Shown piece after piece: positions 44,763-52,614 of a DNA stretch of 64,000 bases (position 1 is the stretch's first letter; each line of letters opens with the position of its first letter). Made by a program: the position numbers and the translations under genes. The stretch is from Archaeoglobus sp. (GTDB lineage Archaea > Halobacteriota > Archaeoglobi > Archaeoglobales > Archaeoglobaceae): NCBI RefSeq assembly GCF_017656475.1, contig NZ_JACDNT010000001.1:1-64000 (forward strand). The letters are read 5' to 3'. The notes below the pieces were generated by a model. It did not search any database, had not been told where the DNA came from, and was given only the letters and a program-made list of their open reading frames with translations.

Positions 44763-45473
44763 ATGAAACTCGTAAAGACAGGGATCCTACCCCTCGACAC
44801 ACAGCTTGGCGGAGGGATGCCTGCAGGTAGCGTTGTCTCGGTCTTTGAAGAGCCAGGGGCAGGAGCTGATGTGCTTTCGTACCACTTTACAGTTGAGGGA
44901 GCAAAGCAAGGCGAGAATGTGTTCTACTTAGCCACGGACGATAGCAGTGAGGAAATTAGAGAATATATCAACCTTTACTTTGACCTTGACGAAGCTGTTT
45001 GGGAGAACATAACACTTCTGAGCCTGAATACTTCAGTTCTAAGCGAGGAAGGGGAGAAGGACGCAAAGGATTTCCTTAAAAAAACCATTTACGATCCCAT
45101 CGGAGGGATAAAAACAATACTAAGCCATGAAGAGTTTGAAAGAGTTGTGTTCAACAATTTCACGTACTTCCTCGTAAACTATCCGATAGAAGACGTCATA
45201 TCGCTGATTGATGTTCTGTCCAATTATGCAAAGAAAAACCAGTCAGTGGTGATGCTCCTTGTTACCAAAGGCATGTTCGATTCAAGAACTGAAACTACGC
45301 TTAAGCACTACTCCGATGGAGTTATCGAACTAACGCTGAGAGAAGTTGAAAATGAAGTCCAGAGAAGGTTGAAAGTCGTGAAGTTCAAGGGAATTCTTGT
45401 TCCCAAGGCGATTCTGAGGTATGAGTTAACCGACAAAGGTATAAAAATGGAGTCTGTGATGAGAGTTTTATGA
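44763..45473 (+). CDS. KaiC/RecA-like protein with degenerate ATP site
   Basis: 236 aa. The N-terminus VKTGILPLDTQLGGGMPAGS is a standard KaiC/RadA-type opening. The expected P-loop reads FEEPGAGADVLS, so the essential GK(S/T) is missing, and the Walker B strand is RVVFNNFTYFLV with Asn in place of the aspartate. It therefore probably does not hydrolyse ATP. The start at ATG 44763 is set by TTAAATAT 27 nt upstream; the listed start is seven residues earlier. It overlaps the Cgi121 gene (ATGA), which suggests a role near KEOPS or tRNA modification. That is inferred. Confidence 0.75.
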   Translation: MKLVKTGILPLDTQLGGGMPAGSVVSVFEEPGAGADVLSYHFTVEGAKQGENVFYLATDDSSEEIREYINLYFDLDEAVWENITLLSLNTSVLSEEGEKDAKDFLKKTIYDPIGGIKTILSHEEFERVVFNNFTYFLVNYPIEDVISLIDVLSNYAKKNQSVVMLLVTKGMFDSRTETTLKHYSDGVIELTLREVENEVQRRLKVVKFKGILVPKAILRYELTDKGIKMESVMRVL

Positions 45474-45919
45474 GAGTTACATTCGGGGAAATTTATGTTG
45501 AAGACCCCTCAAATTTCAGGGCAGAGAATGCTGCATTTATAAACTCTAAGTACGTAGTCTCTCTTGAAGTTGTTGAATTTGCCGCTGAAAAGGCAATAAA
45601 GAACTGGCAGACTGGAAGGAGGATTTCAAGATTACTTCCAATTGAAATACTTCTCCACTACGCTGCAACAAGGCAGATAAGGGACGCTTTAAAACTGGGT
45701 GTTGGAAAGGGTCTCAATAGGGTGGCTGCTGTAATCCTTGATGAAAGCAAAATTGAAGGTTTTGAGGAAAGAGAATTCAAGCCCGAATATGACGTAAATG
45801 CTGTTGTTAAGCACTACGGTATAACAAAGGAAGAGCTGGAAATTGCAGGACTGGAGAAGCTTCCTTTGCTGGTTAGAGAGAGAATTGCCCTCTTTTCCGC
45901 TTTTGAAGAAGTGGTGTGA
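45470..45919 (+). CDS. cgi121: KEOPS complex subunit Cgi121
   Basis: 149 aa. SLEVVEFAAEKAIKNW, RLLPIEILLHYAATRQIRDAL and the C-terminal MARS helix-like ITKEELEIAGLEKLPLLVRERIAL-type segment match the Cgi121 family. It binds the kinase Bud32 and tRNA in the KEOPS complex that makes t6A37. Kae1, Bud32 and Pcc1 are not in this window. The stop overlaps the next ATG (TGATG). Confidence 0.88.
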   Translation: MRVTFGEIYVEDPSNFRAENAAFINSKYVVSLEVVEFAAEKAIKNWQTGRRISRLLPIEILLHYAATRQIRDALKLGVGKGLNRVAAVILDESKIEGFEEREFKPEYDVNAVVKHYGITKEELEIAGLEKLPLLVRERIALFSAFEEVV

Positions 45920-46758
45920 TGAAGGCAAAGGCCTACGCTGCTGGAACGGTTTTAAACGCCTTACCCACAGGAATAGGTTCAGCCTTTGGGATAGAGATGA
46001 AGACCGTCGTAAAACTGAGACCATCTGAAGATGTAAGAGTTGTGATAAACGGAGTTGAGAGAAAAAACATTGTTGCTCAAAGAATTCTTCATTCAACGGG
46101 TGTTAGGGCTGAAATCTTCGTAGAGTCTGAAATTCCTGGAGGTAGTGGTTTAGGAAGCAGCAGCGCCTTCGTGAACGCCCTTATCTGTGCCATCAAAAAG
46201 ATGAAGGGTGAAAAACTCGATGCTTTCGAGATACTCAGGTCAAACGCAAGATTCTCTCTTGAAGCAGGTATAAGCTACACAGGAGCTTTTGACGATGCGT
46301 CTGCCTCACTGCTCGGTAAATTTGTTGTTTCGGACAACAGGAAAATGAGATTGATAAGAATCGACGATTTTGAAGGTTACTCTGCAGTACTTCTTCCTGA
46401 GTTCAGGAGGAGTAGGGTTGACTGGAAGAAGCTCAGGAATAATGCAAGCGAAGTCAAGGAAGGTATAGATGCAGCTCTGAAAGGGGATTACTGCGAGGCT
46501 ATAAGGTTGAATACAGAATATATCTGTAAAATGCTTGGTTATCCGGTAGAGATTGCGAAAAAAGGATGGAAGAAGGGATTTTGCTGTGGTTTATCAGGGA
46601 ATGGTCCGAGTTATGTGGCTTTTGGAAGCAAAAATGAGATGGAAGAACTTGAAGAGATCTGGAGTAATTATGGAAGGGTTTATGTTAGAAAGCTCGCAAA
46701 TAAGCCGGCTGAAGATGTTGTAATTTCCGATGCCATTTTTGAAGGGTTTGATGGCTGA
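45919..46758 (+). CDS. aroK: Archaeal shikimate kinase (GHMP family)
   Basis: 279 aa. The GHMP ATP-binding motif IPGGSGLGSSSAFVNA lies near residue 75, YTGAFDDASASLLGG-like motif 2 near 118, and CCGLSGNGPSYVAF near 215. This is the archaeal replacement for bacterial AroK and phosphorylates shikimate for aromatic amino acids. Start at ATG 45919 fits the TGATG junction; the listed GTG is 3 nt earlier. Confidence 0.93.
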   Translation: MKAKAYAAGTVLNALPTGIGSAFGIEMKTVVKLRPSEDVRVVINGVERKNIVAQRILHSTGVRAEIFVESEIPGGSGLGSSSAFVNALICAIKKMKGEKLDAFEILRSNARFSLEAGISYTGAFDDASASLLGKFVVSDNRKMRLIRIDDFEGYSAVLLPEFRRSRVDWKKLRNNASEVKEGIDAALKGDYCEAIRLNTEYICKMLGYPVEIAKKGWKKGFCCGLSGNGPSYVAFGSKNEMEELEEIWSNYGRVYVRKLANKPAEDVVISDAIFEGFDG

Positions 46759-46783
46759 TGGCTCTGTAGGGCAATAGGCCTTT

Positions 46784-47248
46784 TTACTTACTCAACTTCT
46801 TTCTCATTCTTATCCACTTTCCCCATTCCCCGCCCTCCTCGAAGCTTTGAGATGCGTAAAACCTTCTCGCCCTGTAGTTTGTTCTCCCTACCCATAACTC
46901 AGCCACTTTTCTTTCCCTCTCCCGAGCATATTCTAAGGCTTTTCCCAAAAGCTTTGCACCAATCCCTTTTCCCCTGTACTCAGGAAGGATGAAAAGCTCG
47001 TGAACCTCTCCAACCTTCTTTCGCTCGAACACGCTGAACCAGTTCGTGTCACATGCGACAAATCCAACAGCTTCACTGTTAATCAAAGCGACCATCACGC
47101 CATCTTTATCTCTTGAAAGAAGCCATTTGAAGTAATTTTTAATGTCTCTTTTTCTGGTATATGCGTAATTTTCAAGTCCCCTGTAAGATTCTATGTACAC
47201 TCTTACAAAATCATCAATATCGCTCCTGTCTGCTTTTCTTATCTCCAC
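46784..47248 (-). CDS. GNAT-family N-acetyltransferase
   Basis: 154 aa. VHELFILPEYRGKGIGAKLLGKAL near residue 85 is the acetyl-CoA pyrophosphate loop (R/QxxGxG/A), and VGRTNYRARRFYASQSFEEGG the C-terminal motif B. Substrate unknown; RimI-like protein acetylation is possible. TTTTAAAAG at 47,271-47,279 lies 27 nt before the ATG, suggesting a leaderless start. Confidence 0.85.
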   Translation of the reverse strand: MEIRKADRSDIDDFVRVYIESYRGLENYAYTRKRDIKNYFKWLLSRDKDGVMVALINSEAVGFVACDTNWFSVFERKKVGEVHELFILPEYRGKGIGAKLLGKALEYARERERKVAELWVGRTNYRARRFYASQSFEEGGEWGKWIRMRKKLSK

Positions 47249-47256
47249 GAATCAGG

Positions 47257-47279
47257 CTTATATACTGGACTTTTAAAAG
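47257..47279. promoter_or_regulatory. Divergent promoter pair between GNAT and M20 genes
   Basis: GCTTATATAC (47,257-47,266) lies about 21 nt before ATG 47282 on the plus strand, and TTTTAAAAG (47,271-47,279) about 27 nt before the GNAT ATG on the minus strand. Both leaderless signals fit in a 33-bp gap and interleave. Confidence 0.4.
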
Positions 47280-47281
47280 CT

Positions 47282-48247
47282 ATGATTATGTTGCTGAAGA
47301 AACTCGTGGAGATCGAGTCCCCGTCAGGGAGCGAGGAGGAGCTTAAAAACTTCATTAAGGACTTCCTCGAAAGGAGCGGCTATGAAGTTGTTGAGGGGGA
47401 CTACTTCATCTCCACAAAATCAAAATCCGAGCTTATTGTATCAACGCATCTCGACACAACCGCGGTTAAGGCCCCTTTCAGCACAGACGGAGTTTATGCA
47501 TACGGAACGGGTGTTTGCGATGCAAAGGCGAGCATTGCAGCGATTCTCGAAGCTGCAGAAAGGGGTGTTGACTTCACAATTGCATTTTTCTGCGATGAGG
47601 AGGAAAGCGGAAAAGGGTCAAAAGAGTTTGCGGAGAAATGGAAACAAGGCAGAATGGCGGTGGTTATGGAACCAACTGATCTGAAAATAGCCTCAAGACA
47701 TTACGGCAACCTGGATCTAACAGTTGAGGTGAGGGGAATTCAAAGTCATGGTTCTCTGCCAGAAATGGGTGTCAACGCCATAGAAAGAGCTTTTGAGATG
47801 ATAAATGAGCTGAAGAGACGTTTCAAAGTTACACCTCTCAAAATTCATGGTGGAAGTGACGATTATGTCATTCCCGATTACTGCAGAGTGAAACTGGATG
47901 TTGTGATAGAGCCAGAACTCAAACTGGATGATATGTTGAAGGAAATCGAGTTTCTCAAGACTTACGGGGACTACAAGGTTTCCAACGCATATGACGGTTT
48001 TGTAAGCAGGGTGGTTGCAAGACTGCTTGAACAGGCGATGAGGGCTGCTGGAGTTGATGTGGAGTATGTGATTATGCCATCCTGGACCGATGCTCTGAAC
48101 CTGAAAAATAGGTACGATGTTGTGGTCTGGGGGCCTGGAGAGTTACACTACTGCCACACGGCAAGAGAGAGGGTAAGGCTGAAGGATATAGAAACTGCGA
48201 GAGACGTTTTAATTAAGCTCAATGAAATTGTTAAACGAAAAATTTAA
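47282..48247 (+). CDS. M20-family zinc deacylase (ArgE/LysK-type)
   Basis: 321 aa, shorter than most ArgE/DapE but similar to LysK. Zinc ligands and catalytic residues appear as STHLDT near residue 58, GTGVCDAKAS near 80 and FFCDEEESGKGS near 106, with VVMEPTD and the final ELHYCHTARERV. The middle dimerisation domain has HYGNLDLTVEVRGIQSHGS. It likely removes an acyl or LysW group from ornithine or lysine in arginine/lysine synthesis. No LysW or other arg genes are adjacent. Confidence 0.82.
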   Translation: MIMLLKKLVEIESPSGSEEELKNFIKDFLERSGYEVVEGDYFISTKSKSELIVSTHLDTTAVKAPFSTDGVYAYGTGVCDAKASIAAILEAAERGVDFTIAFFCDEEESGKGSKEFAEKWKQGRMAVVMEPTDLKIASRHYGNLDLTVEVRGIQSHGSLPEMGVNAIERAFEMINELKRRFKVTPLKIHGGSDDYVIPDYCRVKLDVVIEPELKLDDMLKEIEFLKTYGDYKVSNAYDGFVSRVVARLLEQAMRAAGVDVEYVIMPSWTDALNLKNRYDVVVWGPGELHYCHTARERVRLKDIETARDVLIKLNEIVKRKI

Positions 48248-48255
48248 GTTAATCC

Positions 48256-48648
48256 ATGCTTACAAGAGTCATGGCTCTTGGCTCGCAGTTTCTGGCTGAA
48301 ATGTATCCGATCCTAGCGCCACTAACAGTTGTTCTTGCGACGGGAATACTCTTCCTCATCATGCTGGGCCTTTTTGGCAACAGGCTTTCGAAGCTCGACA
48401 AGAGACAGATCAGAAGAGCGTTAACAGTAGCCGTGATCTCGTTTTACTTTGGCACCATTCTCTGTGCAGTGGCGGGAATCTTCAAACCAGATGAGGAGTT
48501 TTTCAAGTTGATAGATGGGCTTAATCTGGCCTTCATCACTACTGTGTCGTTTTACTTCGGTTCCAGAACTGTTGAGAGATACATCGAGGCTAAATACCCA
48601 GAATCTGCTGAATCACGTCACCATAAAGAAGATGAAGGGCTACAATGA
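48256..48648 (+). CDS. Small membrane protein, about 3 spans
   Basis: 130 aa. Hydrophobic segments at about residues 18-40 (ILAPLTVVLATGILFLIML), 57-75 (TVAVISFYFGTILCAVAGIF) and 92-105, with a charged tail ending KEDEGLQ. No family recognised. Starts 8 nt after the M20 gene. Its 3' end overlaps the convergent acyltransferase-like gene by 59 nt, longer than other overlaps here, so its true end or expression deserves caution. Confidence 0.65.
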   Translation: MLTRVMALGSQFLAEMYPILAPLTVVLATGILFLIMLGLFGNRLSKLDKRQIRRALTVAVISFYFGTILCAVAGIFKPDEEFFKLIDGLNLAFITTVSFYFGSRTVERYIEAKYPESAESRHHKEDEGLQ

Positions 48649-49273
48649 TAACCGGATGCTGAACAACGTAAATTTTTAGAGAGTTTCTGCCCAGGTATGG
48701 CACCAAAGGCACGTTAAGATTGATGCCCTTAGGTCTCGCAACGTTTCCAGAGAACATCCCGATAAGGAATACGCCCAACCATGGAAGAAGAGGGTAGTAG
48801 TCGAGTGTGGAGAAGCCGTAGGGCATCAGGCCGAGCCATACTAACGTCTCCGTATCCACCCTTACCCGGTTCATGATGAGACCTATTACGAAAAATGTTA
48901 AACCAGCTGGAAGCTGGATTTTTGGATATCTCAAGAAAATGTAGCCAATAAGCGTGGCGAGAGTAAAGAAGTGGATTATCCCAAACACTACCACTTCATC
49001 GGGAACGAGTGCGAAGGTGACCGCTGTAATTGTTGCAGCAAGAGCAGCGAGTTTTAAAACCTTCTTTTTCAACCTGCTCAGATCGGGATTAATGACAGAG
49101 AGAGTGTATCCTGAAATGAAGATGAACATCCCACCGATGAACCTCGGAAAATAGTACCAGAAGGCTCCCGAAAGCTCGATTTTGCCGAAGTAGTACGCAT
49201 CAAAAAAAGAGTGGAAGACGAGCATTAAGATTACTGCTACTCCTCTGGCAATGTCTATTTCAGGATATCTCAT
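48590..49273 (-). CDS. Membrane acyltransferase-like protein (DUF1624/HGSNAT type)
   Basis: 227 aa with about seven membrane spans. RYPEIDIARGVAVILMLVFHSFFD at the N-terminus matches the DUF1624/acyltransferase-3-like opening (R..xDxxRGxAxxxMxxxH), with the candidate catalytic histidine near residue 20. PLLPWLGVFLIGMFSGN and LGRNSLKIYVVQHPVII near the C-terminus are also typical. It may acetylate a sugar or lipid head group across the membrane. The start at ATG 49273 overlaps the PAC2-gene stop (ATGA); the listed start is within that gene. Confidence 0.78.
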   Translation of the reverse strand: MRYPEIDIARGVAVILMLVFHSFFDAYYFGKIELSGAFWYYFPRFIGGMFIFISGYTLSVINPDLSRLKKKVLKLAALAATITAVTFALVPDEVVVFGIIHFFTLATLIGYIFLRYPKIQLPAGLTFFVIGLIMNRVRVDTETLVWLGLMPYGFSTLDYYPLLPWLGVFLIGMFSGNVARPKGINLNVPLVPYLGRNSLKIYVVQHPVIIVALHLLYGDVIQQILGI

Positions 49274-50049
49274 CTGAAGTATCTCAAATCCTCGTCGCTC
49301 TTCCACTGCTGAACTGCCATCTCCTGCATTTCTTTTATCTGGGCAATGATCTTTTCCATCTCCTTGGCCCTCTCCTCCAGAGCCTCAACTGAGACTTTCA
49401 GGTTCAGCATTTTGCACAGCACATCAAGAACCACCTTTGCACTCTTAGGATCGACCATGTATCCCGAAGTGACACCCATCAAACAAGCTGCAGGAATGTT
49501 CTCAAGCTTCGAAACACCGAGCAGAAGACCTGAAGCACCGATAATACCTCCTCCCGGCTCACCGGGCTCGAACTTCACTCCGTATTCCTTAAGCTCCTCA
49601 ACGATTTCGGAGGAGTTGGCAGCACCTATGACGTAGGGCTCCTCAACAAGCTTACCTACACCGTATCCACCAAGCGTGTATATCATCCTGGCAGAGAACT
49701 TCTTTGCGACGTCGATGTAGGCATTAACGAGCTCGAAGTGTCCCTCGTTGCTTATGCTCTGAAAATCTCCCACGAGGATCAGCAAATCCGTGCCATTTCC
49801 ATCAGATTTCCATGCATAAACCTCATTTTTGGGCATTCTTATTGTCCCATCCTCAAGAACCATCACCTGAGGTGGGAAGTAGTAGGAGTATATCTCAACA
49901 ACCTTTTCAGCCTTCAACTCGTTCACCAGATGATCTGCAACAAGCTTGCCAACATGGCCTATACCCGGTAGCCCTTCTATGAAGACCGGGTTTTCAAGAC
50001 CGACTTCTTCAGGGCTCTTCAAAAATCTGACATCAACTTTCTCTAACAT
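49270..50049 (-). CDS. PAC2-family (proteasome assembly chaperone 2-like) protein
   Basis: 259 aa. EGLPGIGHVGKLVADHLV near residue 30 is the diagnostic PAC2 motif; LLILVGDFQS and TLGGYGVG follow. A C-terminal coiled coil (EALEERAKEMEKIIAQIKEMQ) is as in archaeal members, which often form homo-oligomers. Eukaryotic PAC2 helps build proteasome alpha rings; the archaeal role is not settled. A good AGGAGGTGA site overlaps the end of nop10. Confidence 0.88.
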   Translation of the reverse strand: MLEKVDVRFLKSPEEVGLENPVFIEGLPGIGHVGKLVADHLVNELKAEKVVEIYSYYFPPQVMVLEDGTIRMPKNEVYAWKSDGNGTDLLILVGDFQSISNEGHFELVNAYIDVAKKFSARMIYTLGGYGVGKLVEEPYVIGAANSSEIVEELKEYGVKFEPGEPGGGIIGASGLLLGVSKLENIPAACLMGVTSGYMVDPKSAKVVLDVLCKMLNLKVSVEALEERAKEMEKIIAQIKEMQEMAVQQWKSDEDLRYFR

Positions 50050-50053
50050 TTAT

Positions 50054-50233
50054 TCACCTCCTGAAGCTGAAAAATCCAATTTCCTTCCTCAACTTCCTCC
50101 TGTACTTTCCGTAAGGGTCCTCAATAGAGAATCTCGGTGGAATTGGCATGTAGGTTTTCTCACCACAAGCAGGGCACTTTTCCTTTAGCGTATACCTTCC
50201 GCATTTACCACATTTCCTCATCAAAACCTTCAT
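50054..50233 (-). CDS. nop10: H/ACA RNP protein Nop10
   Basis: 59 aa, so just below the ORF-track cutoff. Reading from ATG 50233 gives a zinc ribbon (RKCGKCGRYTLKEKCPACGEK) followed by the Nop10 core (PIPPRFSIEDPYGKYRRKLR). Nop10 joins Cbf5 in the RNP that makes pseudouridine in rRNA. The ATG overlaps the aIF2-alpha stop (ATGA) with GGGAGG just ahead; an internal ATG at 50221 is possible but would drop the usual first residues. The eif2a-nop10-PAC2 order is conserved in many archaea. Confidence 0.95.
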   Translation of the reverse strand: MKVLMRKCGKCGRYTLKEKCPACGEKTYMPIPPRFSIEDPYGKYRRKLRKEIGFFSFRR

Positions 50234-51033
50234 GCTGCCTCCCTGACGAAGTTACCCTCCCCACCGAGTTTTTTAATTGCTTTCAAAACATTTTCAGTTG
50301 CCTTTTTCAAAACGTTTTCGGCTGTCTTGTAGTCATCCGCCTCAACAACGATTCTGTACTTTGGAGCGCCTACGTACTCTAACCTCATCTCCACACCGTC
50401 TTTTACGGCTTTTTTGGCCTCAAGTAGAGCCTTCTTTATCCTCTCTATTCCGTCAGAAGCAGAGCTTTTAAGCTCAAAGTAACCCCTCACTTTAACTCTC
50501 TTGGGCTTTATGTTTTCTCTGGCTATTTCAGCCATCTCCTTTGCGAACTCCTCACCCACAATCGGGGCAATGAGTTCGTATCCTTCAAAGGCAGCCTCTT
50601 CGAAAGCTGCGTAAACGGAATCGTACTCCTTCATGAGCTTCTTGCCAATCTTCTCAAGTTCTCTGAAATCAACGTTTAACTTTTCACCGATTATCTCCAG
50701 CCATTTGAAGGCTTTCATCTCGTTCTTCCACTGCTGAAGCTTCTCTCTCCGCTGCCTCTCGTTAACATCCTTGATTGAAAGGTCGATGTGCCCCCTTTTT
50801 GGATTCACATCGAGAACCTTGCAAATTACCTTCTGACCTTTTTTTACATGCTCTCTGATATCCTTAATCCACCCGGATGCCACTTCACTTATATGCACCA
50901 TCCCCTCTCTACCCTCATACTCGTCAAGAGAAACAAATGCCCCAAAATCAAGTACTCTCTTGACGGTTCCTATTACAATTTCGCCTTTTGAAGGATAACC
51001 GCTTCTTTTTATAATCAGTCTCTTTTCTTTCAT
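50230..51033 (-). CDS. eif2a: Translation initiation factor aIF2 subunit alpha
   Basis: 267 aa. An S1 domain covers about residues 5-80 (GEIVIGTVKRVLDFGAFVSLDEY, GMVHISEVASGWIKDIREHV), then a helical domain and an alpha/beta C-terminal domain (RVKVRGYFELKSSASDGIERI) that contacts the gamma subunit. The factor carries initiator tRNA to the ribosome. Start at ATG 51033 has GAGGAGGGA ahead; the listed TTG would place this inside the coding region. Confidence 0.96.
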   Translation of the reverse strand: MKEKRLIIKRSGYPSKGEIVIGTVKRVLDFGAFVSLDEYEGREGMVHISEVASGWIKDIREHVKKGQKVICKVLDVNPKRGHIDLSIKDVNERQRREKLQQWKNEMKAFKWLEIIGEKLNVDFRELEKIGKKLMKEYDSVYAAFEEAAFEGYELIAPIVGEEFAKEMAEIARENIKPKRVKVRGYFELKSSASDGIERIKKALLEAKKAVKDGVEMRLEYVGAPKYRIVVEADDYKTAENVLKKATENVLKAIKKLGGEGNFVREAA

Positions 51034-51069
51034 CCTTTTTCCCTCCTCTTTCAATGAATTTAAATATTG

Positions 51070-51768
51070 TCACCAGGTCAGATCCGATGCCTTGAAAACC
51101 GGGCCATCAGTACACACTCTCAGACCGTTCTCAACGACGCATGAACCACAAACACCTAAGCCACATCTCATAAACCTCTCAAGCGAAAACTCTGCTTTAT
51201 CCAAAGCATCACGCTCCTTTAAGAACTCATATGTTGCTCTGAGCATACCCTCGCTACCACAAACATAGATTTTCTCAAATTCGTCAAGGTTTTCAAGGCT
51301 TAAAGCGTCGATGACGGTTCCTTTTAACCCCAAAGTTCCATCTTCAGTTGTAATCGTAATTTTATCGAATTTGTCAATCCAGAACAGGTTTTGGGACGTT
51401 CTGTCGCCATAAATAACACTCACTTTTGCATTACATTTCCGCAGATAATCATAGAGGTATTTCAAGGGAGCAATTCCGATACCGCCAGCAACAATGAGGG
51501 CGCTTTTAGAAGGTGAGAAAGCATTACCAAAGGCCCCCCTTATCCCCACATACATCCCTTCCTCTGACTTGACAAGCCTTTCAGTAGTCTCACCCACCGC
51601 CTTTACAGTAACCGAATTTGGAGATGAAAGGCTTAGGGGTATTTCCTCATAGCCCGGAACATTCACCATAACAAACTGTCCCGGATATGACTGCAGCCTG
51701 ATATTAAAGTTGATCGTGACGATTTTTTCAGTTAACCTCTCTAATTTTGTTATTTTTGCGTGATACAT
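51070..51768 (-). CDS. pyrK: Dihydroorotate dehydrogenase electron-transfer subunit PyrK
   Basis: 232 aa. A ferredoxin-reductase-like domain binds FAD (PLSLSSPN) and NAD (VAGGIGIAPLKYLY near residue 92). A C-terminal cysteine set CGLGVCGSCVVENGLRVC holds a [2Fe-2S] cluster. The protein passes electrons from dihydroorotate dehydrogenase PyrD to NAD in pyrimidine synthesis; PyrD is not in the window. A TTTATAAAC element is about 27 nt before the ATG (leaderless). Confidence 0.9.
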   Translation of the reverse strand: MYHAKITKLERLTEKIVTINFNIRLQSYPGQFVMVNVPGYEEIPLSLSSPNSVTVKAVGETTERLVKSEEGMYVGIRGAFGNAFSPSKSALIVAGGIGIAPLKYLYDYLRKCNAKVSVIYGDRTSQNLFWIDKFDKITITTEDGTLGLKGTVIDALSLENLDEFEKIYVCGSEGMLRATYEFLKERDALDKAEFSLERFMRCGLGVCGSCVVENGLRVCTDGPVFKASDLTW

Positions 51769-51790
51769 ATTTTTGGCTCAGGAGACAAGA

Positions 51791-51800
51791 GTTTATAAAT
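51791..51800 (-). promoter_or_regulatory. TATA element for pyrK
   Basis: ATTTATAAAC on the minus strand, centred about 27 nt before ATG 51768. Confidence 0.5.
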
Positions 51801-51920
51801 GTATTTTAGCTCTTTTTTAAATGATTAATTGTTTAATATTTTTACAACTCAGTTGTAATATATTTGCAATTTTGTGAAATTTACTATTAAGTTTGTACGC
51901 ATAACATGCAACATCTTAGG

Positions 51921-51935
51921 AAAAATTTAAAAAAC
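51921..51935 (+). promoter_or_regulatory. TATA element for the small winged-helix gene
   Basis: AAAAATTTAAAAAAC centred about 27-28 nt before ATG 51956; the first ribosome-like tract (AAGGAAGT) is 10 nt or more away, so a leaderless start is likelier. Confidence 0.45.
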
Positions 51936-51955
51936 GTGCAAGGAAGTAACACACA

Positions 51956-52171
51956 ATGATAAGCGATTTGCCAGACAATATCCGCAAAACAGCAGTTGCG
52001 CTGCTAAGGCTGAGAGAGGCCACTGCAGAGGATATTGCTAAGATTACCGGACGCAAGAGGTCCACGGAAAGTTACTATCTTAATCTGATGGCTGATATGA
52101 AACTCGTTAAGAAAAAGAAAGTTGGTAGGAAAATATATTTCGTGTTCAACTCAAATCAGGGCGAACAATAA
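51956..52171 (+). CDS. Small winged helix-turn-helix DNA-binding protein
   Basis: 71 aa. The sequence fits a single winged-helix domain: helix 1 PDNIRKTAVALLRL, HTH region TAEDIAKITGRKRSTESYYLNLMADM, then wing residues KKKVGRKIYFVFN. It resembles ArsR/MarR-like archaeal transcription regulators reduced to the DNA-binding domain. It has no ligand domain. It stands alone between pyrK and a long AT-rich region, which it might bind. Confidence 0.75.
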   Translation: MISDLPDNIRKTAVALLRLREATAEDIAKITGRKRSTESYYLNLMADMKLVKKKKVGRKIYFVFNSNQGEQ

Positions 52172-52257
52172 AAGTCCACCACAAGCATTTTTGAAAACTC
52201 ACTTTTTTGACATAAGTTAAAGGGAATGAACGTTTCATTATATACCAAGCGGGACAA

Positions 52258-52283
52258 ATATTGCTAAAAAATATTGCTAAAAA
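52258..52283. repeat. Tandem 13-bp direct repeat ATATTGCTAAAAA x2
   Basis: Two exact copies abut each other. A near copy of the core (ATGCTAAAAAATT) recurs about 150 bp to the right. Seen directly in the sequence; function unknown. Confidence 0.7.
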
Positions 52284-52428
52284 TTAATTTAAAATTTATG
52301 TTAAAAATTATTAGTTTGATTATGAATTATTTTAAAAAAATTTAAGTTATAATTTATTTTTTTATTTTAAGGTATCATTTTCAAAGTATGCTTTCTTAAC
52401 CATTTCATATTAATGCTAAAAAATTTCG

Positions 52429-52445
52429 TTACAGATTTTTTGTAA
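52429..52445. repeat. Palindrome TTACA-N7-TGTAA, copy 1
   Basis: TTACAGATTTTTTGTAA: five-base arms with a 7-nt spacer, followed by TAAAAATTTTT. Half-sites are one helical turn apart, typical of a dimeric DNA-binding protein site. Confidence 0.55.
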
Positions 52446-52597
52446 TAAAAATTTTTAGGCAAACCTAAAATCCCGTGATTCAAGAATTCAGTTATTTCAA
52501 AAATTATGTGAATATCAGGATTTGGATGTGTTTAATGGGGGGTAACTAGAAAAATAGCCCAAGTTGTTGAATCTATCACGATTTGTATAATATTCTG

Positions 52598-52614
52598 TTA
52601 CAATTTTCATGTAA
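52598..52614. repeat. Palindrome TTACA-N7-TGTAA, copy 2
   Basis: TTACAATTTTCATGTAA: same arms and same 7-nt spacer as copy 1, 169 bp further right, again followed by TAAATAATTTT. Confidence 0.55.
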
